Below are positions 23,751 to 32,480 of a DNA stretch of 40,682 nucleotides, one piece after another. The stretch is from an uncultured Lachnospiraceae bacterium (GTDB taxonomy: Bacteria; Bacillota; Clostridia; Lachnospirales; Lachnospiraceae): contig CADAIL010000021.1 of assembly GCA_902788035.1 (NCBI GenBank), forward strand, positions 1 through 40,682. Direction: 5' to 3'. Within the stretch, counting starts at the first letter, position 1, and each line of letters opens with the position of its first letter. Position numbers and translations under genes: made by a program. A model generated the notes under the pieces. The model worked only from the letters and a program-made list of their open reading frames with translations. It was not told the origin of the DNA and did no database searches.

Positions 23751-25499
23751 TTGAGAAAAAGAATAATCGCTGTAGCACTCGCCGCCATGCTGGCGCTGAC
23801 GGCCGGGTGTGGGAAAAAAGAGGAGAAAACACCGCCGACAGAGAGCGGGATTGAGGCTGTAAAAACTGAGGAAGAACTCCGGGATGAGAGAGAGATGGAA
23901 GAGATAGAGACATCAGAGAAGGTTCTTCCGGAGAGGGTGGCAGCACTCTCAAGGAACGCGGCTTCCATGTGGAAGATTGCCGGCGGGAAATTAGCCGCCG
24001 GTGTGGAGGAGGCATCCGGTGTCCCGAAAAACGCAGTTTTCGGTACGGAGGATGATCCGGATATTGAGGCTGTTCTGAATTTTGGAGCGGATCTTATTTT
24101 GGTCGATAAAGTATCAGAGAACTATCAGGATATGGTCTCTCTGCTTGATATGACAGAGGGAGCTCCGCCTTATCTTGTAATAGACATTCACAGCTTTGAT
24201 GACTATGCGGACTCTATGTTTGAGATGGCAAAGTACACGAAGGATGTCGAGGCATACAAACTGGGAGTTATCGATGTCCGCAGGAAGAATGCGGAGGTCA
24301 TCGCCCACGGACAGGAAGCATTGAAGGTGCTGATCCAGACAATGCCGCTGCCTGAGGGCAGTCTCCTGTCGGAAGATGATGAGTCGGTGATGGAAACTTC
24401 TGATCAGGCGAAGACAGATTCTGTTTCGGATTCTGCCGAGAGCCGCACAGCAGAGACCACCGTGGATTCAAGTGCGAGCCAGGCTGCTGAGTCAGGGACG
24501 GATTCGAACGTGAGCCAGGCTGCTGAGTCAGGGACGGATTCGAACATGAGCCAGGCTGCTGAGTCAGAGACGGATTCGATCTTGGACCAGATGACGGAGT
24601 CCGCGTTGGATTCGAGTGCGGAATCCTACCCTGCTGATGCTGAGAAGGTCGCTGATAAGCGTGATTCGGTTACTGTACTGCTTATGCGTGTCGACGCGGA
24701 GGGCTGTACGATTCAGGGAAGTCATGACTATGTATCTAATATGTTTGCCGATTTCGGGCTCATTAATGTGAATCCGGGCTATGAAGAGGTGAGGGTGACT
24801 CTTCCTAAGAAGGAAGATGAGGCTACAAGCGCCGCCGGGAAGGGAGAGACACCGGTTAATAAGGCAGCAGAGAGCAAGACGGAGAGCGGAGCGACGGATA
24901 CTGCCGCGGAGTCGGCAGCAGAAGTGGACAGCAAGGCAGCGGAAGGTTCGGAGGATGACCTCGCCGCGGAGTCGGCAGCAGAAGCGGACATCAAGGCAGC
25001 GGAAGGTCCGGAAGATGACCCCGCCGCGGAGTCGACAGCAGAAGCGGACAGCAAGGCTGTGGAAGGTCCGGAGGCTGACCCTGCCGCGGAGTCAGCAGCA
25101 GAGGTGAATGGCCAGGCAGCCGGCAGTGAATCCACGGACGCCCAGGCTGCCGACAGCAGCACCGGCGCCGATGCCAAGGCGGATGCCGGGGAAAAGGACA
25201 GTGAGGCAGCCGTAGACGATGCCGGAACTCATAGCAGCGCCCGTCCGGCCAACGAGATTGAATTCGAGACCATTCTCAGCCGCAACCCTGATTATATTTT
25301 TGTAATATATGAGGGAAAAGAGAAAGCTGCGGAACAGACTTATAAGGCAATCTGTGAATCCAGAGAATTCTGGGGAGATATGACAGCTGTGCGGAACAGA
25401 CATGTGTACACGCTGCCGCAGAGTACATTTGCATATCCGCCCAATGATCAGTGGGATCTGGCATATGAGTATCTGTACCAGATGATGTTCGTTATGTGA
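23751..25499 (+). CDS. lipoprotein resembling ABC metal/siderophore-binding proteins, with repeat insertions
   Basis: I chose TTG 23751, with AGGGCAGG 8 bases upstream, because it gives a standard lipoprotein signal (RKRIIAVALAAMLALTAGC, lipid Cys 20) and because the promoter at 23679 would start the mRNA at ATG 23691. The ordered parts match the type III binding-protein fold: ERVAALSRNAASMWKIAGG, DPDIEAVLNFGADLILVDK, a long helix, then EFETILSRNPDYIFVIYEG and RNRHVYTLPQSTFAYPPNDQWDLAYEYL. Low-complexity Ser/Ala/Glu/Asp segments (~205-300 and ~360-495) interrupt the second lobe, built partly from 36- and 60-bp DNA repeats. No permease or ATPase gene is adjacent. Ligand unknown; iron-siderophore or cobalamin are the family norms. 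Confidence 0.75.
   Translation: MRKRIIAVALAAMLALTAGCGKKEEKTPPTESGIEAVKTEEELRDEREMEEIETSEKVLPERVAALSRNAASMWKIAGGKLAAGVEEASGVPKNAVFGTEDDPDIEAVLNFGADLILVDKVSENYQDMVSLLDMTEGAPPYLVIDIHSFDDYADSMFEMAKYTKDVEAYKLGVIDVRRKNAEVIAHGQEALKVLIQTMPLPEGSLLSEDDESVMETSDQAKTDSVSDSAESRTAETTVDSSASQAAESGTDSNVSQAAESGTDSNMSQAAESETDSILDQMTESALDSSAESYPADAEKVADKRDSVTVLLMRVDAEGCTIQGSHDYVSNMFADFGLINVNPGYEEVRVTLPKKEDEATSAAGKGETPVNKAAESKTESGATDTAAESAAEVDSKAAEGSEDDLAAESAAEADIKAAEGPEDDPAAESTAEADSKAVEGPEADPAAESAAEVNGQAAGSESTDAQAADSSTGADAKADAGEKDSEAAVDDAGTHSSARPANEIEFETILSRNPDYIFVIYEGKEKAAEQTYKAICESREFWGDMTAVRNRHVYTLPQSTFAYPPNDQWDLAYEYLYQMMFVM
24477..24584 (+). repeat. three 36-bp in-frame repeats
   Basis: Units at 24477, 24513 and 24549 encode SQAAESGTDSNV-type words. 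They are nearly identical in DNA. Confidence 0.9.
24903..25119 (+). repeat. about 3.5 in-frame 60-bp repeats
   Basis: Units begin near 24903, 24963, 25023 and 25083 and encode AAESAAEADSKAAEGPEDDP-like words. The DNA is highly similar between units. Confidence 0.9.
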
Positions 25500-25640
25500 T
25501 CGTGGAATTGATGATTGGAAAATTAAATTCGTACATCGGTCCACAGATATGTGAAACTATGCAGCGCAGCAATGTACTGCGTTCATAGGAACTGCCGCGC
25601 CGTATCGAAGCGGAGGTTCATAGGGTAAGGAGAGGAATTA

Positions 25641-26291
25641 ATGAAAAAAGCAGCAATTTTTGATATGGATGGCCTGATGTTTGACACTGAGAGGATCTGG
25701 AAGGAAAGTTGGAACACGATCGTGCCTAAGTATGGGTACGAGCCGGCTCCTGCATTTCCGAAAGAGGTGTGCGGCACAAGCGGTGAGCACATGCTTGAGG
25801 TCATCAGGAAACATTACCCGGGAATTGATGCGGTGGCATTTCGGGCTGATGTGAGGGCGGCAGTTGCCGCAGCGACGAAGGATTCGGTGCCGGAGAAGGA
25901 AGGGCTTCACGAGCTTGTTGATTTCTTCAGGGCAAATGGTGTAAAGATCGCAGTGGCATCCAGCAGCCAGCAGTCAAAAATAGAACATTTACTGAAGCTG
26001 GCAGGACTGTATGACAAGTTTGAATTTATAATCTCGGGGGAGAACCTGACGCGGGGAAAGCCGGCGCCGGATATTTTCCTCATGGCAGCTTCGAACATCG
26101 GTGTCGACCCGAAGGATTGTTATGTCCTTGAGGACGGGTTGAACGGTCTCAGAGCCGGGATCGCAGCCGGGTGCGCGACGATCATGGTCGTCGATCTAAC
26201 AGAGCCGAATGATTTTGTCAGAGAGAATTGTGTCGGCATTTACAACTCACTGCTAGAAGTCAGAGACGCGATTAGTGCCGGGGACATTTAA
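25641..26291 (+). CDS. HAD-superfamily phosphatase, beta-phosphoglucomutase-like
   Basis: A 216-residue cytosolic HAD hydrolase of subfamily IA, preceded by AAGGAGAGGAA. Motif I is FDMDGLMFDTE (nucleophile D8, acid/base D10), motif II is VASSSQQ, motif III is the Lys in RGKPAPDIF, and motif IV is VLEDGLNGLRAG. The helical cap lies between ~15 and 80. The GLNG after the acidic pair is common in beta-phosphoglucomutase- and 2-deoxyglucose-6-phosphatase-like members, so a sugar phosphate substrate is probable. Neighbours give no firm clue. Confidence 0.88.
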   Translation: MKKAAIFDMDGLMFDTERIWKESWNTIVPKYGYEPAPAFPKEVCGTSGEHMLEVIRKHYPGIDAVAFRADVRAAVAAATKDSVPEKEGLHELVDFFRANGVKIAVASSSQQSKIEHLLKLAGLYDKFEFIISGENLTRGKPAPDIFLMAASNIGVDPKDCYVLEDGLNGLRAGIAAGCATIMVVDLTEPNDFVRENCVGIYNSLLEVRDAISAGDI

Positions 26292-26470
26292 TCTCTGAGG
26301 CGGATTTCTCATGACCTTTGATGAGTTCACAGTTGATAAAAGCAGCATAACCCCAGTACCTGAGGTACTTGGACTGGGCTGAAATACAGCAATTGAAGTG
26401 CTCGAACAGGAACTGAAGACAGTTATCGGACTATAGCCAACGGAGGTTGGTGTGCGGAGGGGTGAAGGAA

Positions 26471-29059
26471 ATGGCTGAAACGTATACTTTTTTTGTTAAT
26501 GGCCTCGAATGTTCTGTTTCTGAGGACAAAAAGCTTCTCAGATACCTGCGGGATGATCTGCACCTTCATTCGGTCAAGGACGGATGCTCTGAAGGCGCCT
26601 GCGGTACCTGCACCGTTGTGATTGACGGGAAGGCAACCAAGGCCTGCTGCACCACGACCAAGAAAGTGGCAGGTAAACATGTGATTACTGTCGAGGGCCT
26701 CAGCGATTTTGAGAAGGAAGCGTATGTCTACGGGTTCGGCGTCAAGGGCGCTGTCCAGTGCGGCTTCTGTACGCCGGGTATGGTCATGTCTGCCAAGGCT
26801 CTGCTTGATGCCAATTTAAACCCGACCGAGGATGAGATTAAGGCTGCAATCAGAGGCAACATTTGCAGATGTACCGGCTACAAGAAAATCATCGAGGGGA
26901 TTATGCTCACGGCAGCGATCCTTCGAGGAGATGAGAAGATTGATCCTGAAGCTGAGGCGGGCGGTCACACCGGCGTTGGCGGTAGAGGCTTCCGCGTCGA
27001 TGTGAGACCGAAAGTCCTGGGATACGGTGAATACCCGGATGATATAGAGATGGATGGCATGGTTCATGCTTCGGCAGTCCGCTCGAAATATCCGAGAGCG
27101 CGTGTCCTTAGTATTGACGCGTCGGAAGCGCTTGCCATGGAAGGTGTGATCGGTGTTCTGACGGCCGAGGATGTTCCCAATAACAAGGTCGGTCACATCC
27201 AACAGGACTGGGATGTTATGATCGCCGTAGGAGATATCACACGGTGCGTCGGCGACGCGATCTGTCTGGTGGTCGCTGAAAATGAAGCGATCCTGGCAGC
27301 AGCCAAAGATAAGATTAAGATCGAGTATGAAGTGCTTGAACCTGTCCGAAACTGCGAGGAGGCAGCGGCGGAGGGCGCTCCGCTCATTCATTCTAAGGGA
27401 AATCTTTGCCAGAGCCGCCATGTAACGCGCGGAGACGCGAAGAAAGCTCTGGCGGAGTCTGCGTTTACTGTGACGGAGACATTTGAAACACCGTTCACGG
27501 AGCATGCATTCCTCGAACCTGAGTGCGCGGTCGCTCTTCCCTATAAGGACGGCGTTAAAATCTACAGCACGGACCAGGGCGCGTACGACACGCGGAAAGA
27601 ATGCTCCATAATGTTTGGTTGGGATCCTTCCCGGATCGTCGTCGAAAATAAACTGATCGGCGGCGGTTTCGGCGGTAAGGAGGATGTGTCGGTCCAGCAC
27701 CTCGCAGCCCTGGCTGCCTGGAAGTTCGGCCTGCCCGTCAAATGCAAACTGAGCCGCAAAGACTCTATCAATTTCCATCCGAAGCGCCATGCGATGAAGG
27801 GCACGTTCACTCTGGGCTGTGATGCCGATGGCATCTTCACCGGTCTCGACTGTGAAATCTATTTCGACACCGGCGCATATGCCTCCCTGTGCGGCCCGGT
27901 CCTCGAGCGGGCATGTACGCATTCGGTCGGACCGTACTGCTATCAGAACACAGACATCCGTGGATATGGATATTATACCAATAATCCGCCTGCCGGCGCT
28001 TTCAGAGGTTTTGGTGTGTGCCAGAGCGAATACGCGCTCGAATCGCTGATCGATCTTCTCGCGGAGAAGGTCGGACTTGACCCGTGGGAGATCCGTTTCC
28101 GCAACGCAATCGAGCCGGGCAAGGTCCTGCCAAACGGTCAGATCGCCGATCAGTCCACTGCTCTCAAGGAGACGCTGCTGGCTGTTAAGGATAAATATTA
28201 TGAAAACAGAGGTCATGCCGGTCTTGCCTGCGCCATGAAGAATGCAGGCGTCGGCGTCGGTCTTCCTGACAAGGGGCGGGCAAGGATCTGCATTGAGAAC
28301 GGTAAAGCTCGCCTGTACACAGCTGCGTCCGATATAGGTCAGGGCAGTACGACTGTCATGATACAGTATATTACTGAAGCAGCGGGACTGCCGTGGAGAG
28401 ACATTGTGTATACAGAGTGCAGCACTGAGAATTCTCCGGATTCCGGCACAACGTCCGGCTCACGTCAGACCCTGATCACAGGTGAGGCGGTCCGTGGTGC
28501 GGCGCATTTGCTCAGGAAAGCTCTCGACGAAGTCGACGGCGATCTGACGAAGCTGGAAGGCAGAGAATTCTTCTATGAGTATTTCGAGCCAACGGATAAG
28601 CTGGGCGCAGACAAGCCCTTCCCGAAGAGCCACATCGCGTACGGTTACGCGACGCATCTTGTCATACTGGATGACGCCGGCAAGGTCAAAGAAGTGTATG
28701 CAGCACACGACTCGGGCAAGGTCGTCAATCCGACGTCCATTCAGGGCCAGATTGAAGGCGGTGTTCTCATGGGGATGGGTTACGCGCTGACAGAAGATTT
28801 CCCGCTTAAGGACTGCGTACCGACAGCCAAGTACGGAACCCTCGGCTTACTTCGATCGAACCAGATTCCGGATATCCATGCGATTTATGTCGAGAAGAAT
28901 GAACTTCTCGAGGTCGCCTGCGGTGCCAAGGGTATCGGAGAAATCGCAACCATTCCGACAGCGCCTGCCATTCAGAACGCTTACTATGCGCGCGACCATG
29001 TGCTGCGCAATAAGCTCCCGATGGAGAATACGGCTTACAGAAAACCAAAGAAGAAATAG
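26471..29059 (+). CDS. selenium-dependent xanthine dehydrogenase-type molybdenum hydroxylase
   Basis: I placed the start at ATG 26471, after GGAGGGGTGAAGGAA; a TTG at 26447 is possible. The 862-residue protein fuses two units. The first has a plant-type [2Fe-2S] site (CSEGACGTC) and a second [2Fe-2S] helical domain (QCGFCTPGM, NICRCTGY). From ~185 onward comes the molybdopterin catalytic unit, with GGGFGGKED, AGAFRGFG, DIGQGS and the active-site Glu in AKGIGE. The one-chain layout without an FAD domain matches the selenium-dependent XDH family of Clostridia, which oxidises purines. Selenium would be a labile cofactor ligand, not selenocysteine. No FAD subunit or cofactor-insertion genes are adjacent. 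Substrate is inferred from the family. Confidence 0.85.
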   Translation: MAETYTFFVNGLECSVSEDKKLLRYLRDDLHLHSVKDGCSEGACGTCTVVIDGKATKACCTTTKKVAGKHVITVEGLSDFEKEAYVYGFGVKGAVQCGFCTPGMVMSAKALLDANLNPTEDEIKAAIRGNICRCTGYKKIIEGIMLTAAILRGDEKIDPEAEAGGHTGVGGRGFRVDVRPKVLGYGEYPDDIEMDGMVHASAVRSKYPRARVLSIDASEALAMEGVIGVLTAEDVPNNKVGHIQQDWDVMIAVGDITRCVGDAICLVVAENEAILAAAKDKIKIEYEVLEPVRNCEEAAAEGAPLIHSKGNLCQSRHVTRGDAKKALAESAFTVTETFETPFTEHAFLEPECAVALPYKDGVKIYSTDQGAYDTRKECSIMFGWDPSRIVVENKLIGGGFGGKEDVSVQHLAALAAWKFGLPVKCKLSRKDSINFHPKRHAMKGTFTLGCDADGIFTGLDCEIYFDTGAYASLCGPVLERACTHSVGPYCYQNTDIRGYGYYTNNPPAGAFRGFGVCQSEYALESLIDLLAEKVGLDPWEIRFRNAIEPGKVLPNGQIADQSTALKETLLAVKDKYYENRGHAGLACAMKNAGVGVGLPDKGRARICIENGKARLYTAASDIGQGSTTVMIQYITEAAGLPWRDIVYTECSTENSPDSGTTSGSRQTLITGEAVRGAAHLLRKALDEVDGDLTKLEGREFFYEYFEPTDKLGADKPFPKSHIAYGYATHLVILDDAGKVKEVYAAHDSGKVVNPTSIQGQIEGGVLMGMGYALTEDFPLKDCVPTAKYGTLGLLRSNQIPDIHAIYVEKNELLEVACGAKGIGEIATIPTAPAIQNAYYARDHVLRNKLPMENTAYRKPKKK

Positions 29060-29062
29060 ACA

Positions 29063-29130
29063 AAAACTTCCCACTGAAGTTAGATGCAAGTAGGTAAGAC
29101 TGCATTTAACTTCAGTGGGAAGTTTTATTC
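29063..29130. terminator. long bidirectional terminator between convergent genes
   Basis: A 26-bp stem with one wobble pair (29063-29088 with 29101-29126) and a 12-base loop. A-tract on the left and TTTTATT on the right allow it to end transcription from both the hydroxylase gene and the minus-strand protease gene. The stem is longer than needed for termination. Confidence 0.85.
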
Positions 29131-29259
29131 CCGCGCAAATCTCACGAGCGAGACTTGAATATTTATGTGTGTTACATTAACCCTTTATTAATGTCAGCGT
29201 GTGCTGATTTGAGACCTATGATTTATTCCAGCCGGCGCGGAATCAAAGCCTGCGCTGTA

Positions 29260-30684
29260 TTATCTCAAATTAAAGGCATTTGTGGTCTGAACACTCTCGT
29301 CACCGCTCTCATCCCCGCTGCCGAATGTGACGGTCGTTGTTCCTGATCTGTAGGAACCGGTGTTGCCCTCGAACATGCCGTAGGCACTCTTTACTTCACG
29401 GGCGATTGTTACCTCAGCGGAATCACCCTCGCTGTAACGGGAGAGCGCTTTGGTCAGATCATCGACAGATGTGATTTTTACGTCATCAACTGCTGTTATG
29501 ATATCGCCTGCCTCGATGTCTGCTTCATCAGCTGCGGAGCCTTCTTCGACTTCCTTGACATAAGCTCCCTGCGGGATTCCGTAGTAAGAAGAGTTCTCCT
29601 TAGAAACTGTAGCCACTGTGACGCCGAGCTTTACGCCGCTGCCTTCAGCCGGAGCAGCAATCTCAGGCTTTTCACCGTTCTTGAGACTTTCAAGGATAGG
29701 AAGCGCATCCGTGATCGGGATCGCGTATCCCATTCCCTCGACTTGGGTGTCAGCATATTTTGCAGAGTTGATACCGATCAGCTCGCCGTTCATGTTGAGC
29801 AGTGCTCCGCCGGAATTGCCCGGGTTGATGGCTGCGTCAGTCTGGATGAGTCCGTTGTCTGTGCCTTCCTTTGATCCGTCGTAGGCTACAAGACTTCTGT
29901 TCAGTGCGGAGACAATACCTGTGGAAACCGACTGGCCGTATCCAAGCGCATTGCCGATGGCTACGACCTGCTCGCCAACAACGAGCTTGTCGGATGAACC
30001 GATTTCAATAACTTTGATCTGCTCCAGGGTATCCTCGCTGAGATCCTCTTTGTTTACAGCGATGACTGCAAGGTCAGTATTCGCATCCTCGCCGAGTATC
30101 TGCGCATCCGCGGCTGTCTCGTCTATGAAGGCAACACTCAGTGTGTCTGCCCCGGTGACCACGTGCTGGTTGCTGGCGATGATGACCTGATCATCGGTCT
30201 CGCCGATGATGACGCCGGTTCCCATGCTTACTGACTCTGCTGTCTGCGGTTCACTGTTTCCGCCTCCGAAGAAGAAGCCGTAGCCGCCGAAGTAATTCTG
30301 GATTTCTTCTACAGAAGTGTTCGTGATTGCGACCATGGCCGGCATTGAATTTGACGCGACTCCCTGGACGGTCATTGTGCCGGATGCCTTTGCCTTGTCA
30401 TTGGCGTCTTCGGTGGATCCGAGGTCGTTGCCGGTCTGGATGGCTTCCTCGGCTGCGTTTGCATCTGCCTCAGCGGTCGTGACCGAGTTGTCGTTCATTG
30501 CGTTCCCAATAGTGGTGCCGCTTGTGCTGCTTTCACCTGCGACCGCCCCTGCTTCCTGGGCTGCCGGTTCTGCGACCTTATCATAAACTCCGTTCACGGA
30601 GATGAAAACTCCCGAGGACACAAGTCCGAATACTGCTGCCGAAGCTGCTGTGAGTCCGAGTTTCTTAACAAAGCTGTTCTTCAT
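29260..30684 (-). CDS. HtrA/DegP-family serine protease with PDZ domain
   Basis: The start at 30684 follows GGAGGTAAATATC on the minus strand. The 474-residue protein has an N-terminal membrane anchor or signal (~10-32), a ~75-residue low-complexity Ala/Glu/Asp linker, a trypsin-like domain with H174 (SNQHVVTG), D204 (NTDLAVI) and S291 (NPGNSGGAL), and one PDZ domain (~355-445: GAYVKEVEEGSAADEADIEAG). A Gly/Ser/Glu tail follows. It should degrade or refold misfolded proteins at the outer membrane face. The gene is alone and convergent with the hydroxylase gene. A 265-base gap plus the palindromic element separate it from the divergent DAG-kinase gene. Confidence 0.92.
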   Translation of the reverse strand: MKNSFVKKLGLTAASAAVFGLVSSGVFISVNGVYDKVAEPAAQEAGAVAGESSTSGTTIGNAMNDNSVTTAEADANAAEEAIQTGNDLGSTEDANDKAKASGTMTVQGVASNSMPAMVAITNTSVEEIQNYFGGYGFFFGGGNSEPQTAESVSMGTGVIIGETDDQVIIASNQHVVTGADTLSVAFIDETAADAQILGEDANTDLAVIAVNKEDLSEDTLEQIKVIEIGSSDKLVVGEQVVAIGNALGYGQSVSTGIVSALNRSLVAYDGSKEGTDNGLIQTDAAINPGNSGGALLNMNGELIGINSAKYADTQVEGMGYAIPITDALPILESLKNGEKPEIAAPAEGSGVKLGVTVATVSKENSSYYGIPQGAYVKEVEEGSAADEADIEAGDIITAVDDVKITSVDDLTKALSRYSEGDSAEVTIAREVKSAYGMFEGNTGSYRSGTTTVTFGSGDESGDESVQTTNAFNLR

Positions 30685-30949
30685 GATATTTACCTCCAAA
30701 ACGCCGCGTCTGCTGTGAAGGTTCCGATTCTCCGGTTCCTTGGCGGTGCTTTCTTTTTTCTCTTTACAAGTCATATTTTCGAAAATAATTATGAAGGAAT
30801 TGTGTATTAATTGGACCAAAATTGTGAAAAACGTGTCTAAATCCTGTGAACTGCTTTTTATAAGTTCGTGATACCTCATTGTAGCGTGTCTGATTTGATG
30901 TGGGAGTTGGCAATGGTTCAGACACCTGATCTGATATTGCAGTTGGCGG

Positions 30950-31143
30950 CAGTTCAGGCAGGCTGTTAGTGTGGTTCGTAAACGGTGCAAAGCATCCATC
31001 TTCATGAGAAAAACATTGCGGGTCCTTCCCTGTGAGATCAAAAAAGCTTTAGCTTTTTAAGCTCACAGAAAGGACCTGCGTTTTTCGATGAAGATGGTGA
31101 TTTGCTCCGGTTCTTGAAATATCGTTACAGCCTGCCTGAACTG
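30950..31143. repeat. 194-bp palindromic repeat element, copy 1
   Basis: Outer inverted repeats are a perfect 16-mer (CAGTTCAGGCAGGCTG, 30950-30965 and 31128-31143). Inner arms start at 30987 (GCAAAGCATCCATCTTCAT) and end at 31105 (ATGAAGATGGTGATTTGC), folding into a near-continuous hairpin with apex AAAAAGCT-TT-AGCTTTTT. Copy 2 at 36896 is the same element in the opposite orientation. No ORF of note. This explains most of the 30685-31226 gap. Confidence 0.85.
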
Positions 31144-31158
31144 TCATAGAACTGCAGA

Positions 31159-31187
31159 TTGAATAAAATTCAGCAAAGGTGTAGAAT
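31159..31187 (+). promoter_or_regulatory. promoter of the DAG-kinase-like gene
   Basis: TTGAAT (31159-31164), a 17-base spacer and TAGAAT (31182-31187), just outside the palindromic element. Confidence 0.6.
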
Positions 31188-31226
31188 CGACTTAGTGCAA
31201 GCATACTTAAGACGCGGAGGAATACT

Positions 31227-32261
31227 ATGGCAAAGCTGCATATGCTTCTTATTTATAATCCTAAAGCGGGAAAGGGTCTTTTTCTTCAGAGCCTGGGAGA
31301 AACGATCGACAAGTTCGTCAAGGCCGGTTATAAGGTGGAAGTATATCCGACGCAGGGAATTGGGGACGCTACACTGAAAATTGCCAGAGTCCCCGGCTAT
31401 ATCGATCTGATTGTCGCGGCAGGAGGAGACGGCACTCTGGATGAAGTAATCACAGGCATTGTCCTCTCTGGGCGCGATGTCCCGATTGGCTATATCCCTG
31501 TCGGTTCTACCAATGATTACGCGGCCAGTCTCTCTATTCCGACCACGATTTCGGAGGCGGTGGACTGTATCCTGCACGGAAGTCCGCAGGCAGTCGATAT
31601 GGGAGCATTCAACGATGACACTTTCGTTTATGTAGCGGCTTTCGGTGCTTTTACTGATGTGGCCTATGACACGAACCAGGATATGAAGAACGCGCTAGGC
31701 CATCTGGCTTATATCATTGAAGGGGCGAAGAGGCTTGGTGACCTGAAGCCCTACCATATGAGGATACATGTAGACGGCATAGATCGCGAAGCATCCTATA
31801 TATATGGAATGGTGACCAACTCGACTTCTGTCGGAGGAATCAAGGGTGCAACAGGACCGGATGTTTATCTGGATGACGGTATGTTCGAAGTGCTGCTCAT
31901 CCATATGCCGAAGAACCTTATGGAGCTCAGTGAGATCGGCCAGGCTCTGCTTAGCAATGACCTGTCCGGCACGAATCTGGTTGAGTACTATAAGACGGAA
32001 CGTATCACATTTGCATCCGAAATACCTGTACCATGGACACTGGACGGAGAGTATGGAGGAAATCCGGAATATGTCAGGATTGGTGTGAGGCACCAGTGCG
32101 TGCGCCTCGTGCTCGATGGTGATCACAATGATGTCCTTGGAGGCTGGCGGAATCTTAAGCACCCCGAGGAAGATGAGCAGGTCAGGCAGGAAGAAGACAT
32201 CTTTCTCCCTCTGAAACAGTGGACTGAAGAACTGAGGAAGAGCTTAGGGCTTGATGAATGA
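31227..32261 (+). CDS. diacylglycerol kinase-family lipid kinase
   Basis: A 344-residue protein preceded by CGGAGG. It has the DAGK catalytic fold: LLIYNPKAGKG at the N-terminus, AAGGDGTLDEVITG (GGDGT at 66-70, nucleotide binding) and IPVGSTNDYAASL. The C-terminal beta domain includes GGIKGATGPDVYLDDGMFEV and PWTLDGEYGG, both family hallmarks. The protein is expected to phosphorylate diacylglycerol or a similar lipid at the inner membrane face and return it to phospholipid synthesis. The last ~40 residues are a charged extension. It is a single-gene unit with its own promoter. Confidence 0.9.
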   Translation: MAKLHMLLIYNPKAGKGLFLQSLGETIDKFVKAGYKVEVYPTQGIGDATLKIARVPGYIDLIVAAGGDGTLDEVITGIVLSGRDVPIGYIPVGSTNDYAASLSIPTTISEAVDCILHGSPQAVDMGAFNDDTFVYVAAFGAFTDVAYDTNQDMKNALGHLAYIIEGAKRLGDLKPYHMRIHVDGIDREASYIYGMVTNSTSVGGIKGATGPDVYLDDGMFEVLLIHMPKNLMELSEIGQALLSNDLSGTNLVEYYKTERITFASEIPVPWTLDGEYGGNPEYVRIGVRHQCVRLVLDGDHNDVLGGWRNLKHPEEDEQVRQEEDIFLPLKQWTEELRKSLGLDE

Positions 32262-32410
32262 ATGAATTCGCACGCGAATCTTGCGCATGAGAAAGCGAAT
32301 GCAGCTTCGTACGCGGGTCCAGAGTGAAAGAATCGCGTAGTTAAGCGAAAAATACAACAATTTGTTTAAAAATCACACATTCCTGTCTTTTATTTTTTGC
32401 AGATTTACTA

Positions 32411-32416
32411 TATAAT
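32411..32416 (+). promoter_or_regulatory. -10 box of the aldolase promoter
   Basis: A perfect TATAAT in an AT-rich stretch about 65 bases before the start codon. The -35 region is poorly conserved. Confidence 0.45.
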
Positions 32417-32480
32417 TATCTCAAAGTGTTCAGGGGCACGAAAACTATCCCCTGAAGCAAATAATAAGGAGGACGTTCTA

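Noticed and set aside
24903..25119. 60-bp repeats as a possible CRISPR array
   Set aside because: Repeats are contiguous, in frame and protein coding, with no spacers.
26816..28216. 466-codon minus-strand frame inside the molybdenum hydroxylase gene
   Set aside because: The hydroxylase shows every cofactor motif on the plus strand. The opposite frame has no start signal and no recognisable domain.
30685..31041. N-terminal extension of the HtrA frame up to 31041
   Set aside because: It runs into the palindromic element, and the GGAGGT site plus membrane anchor mark ATG 30684 as the real start.
30950..31143. CRISPR-like or integron-like array
   Set aside because: There are no regularly spaced direct repeats; the structure is a single nested palindrome.
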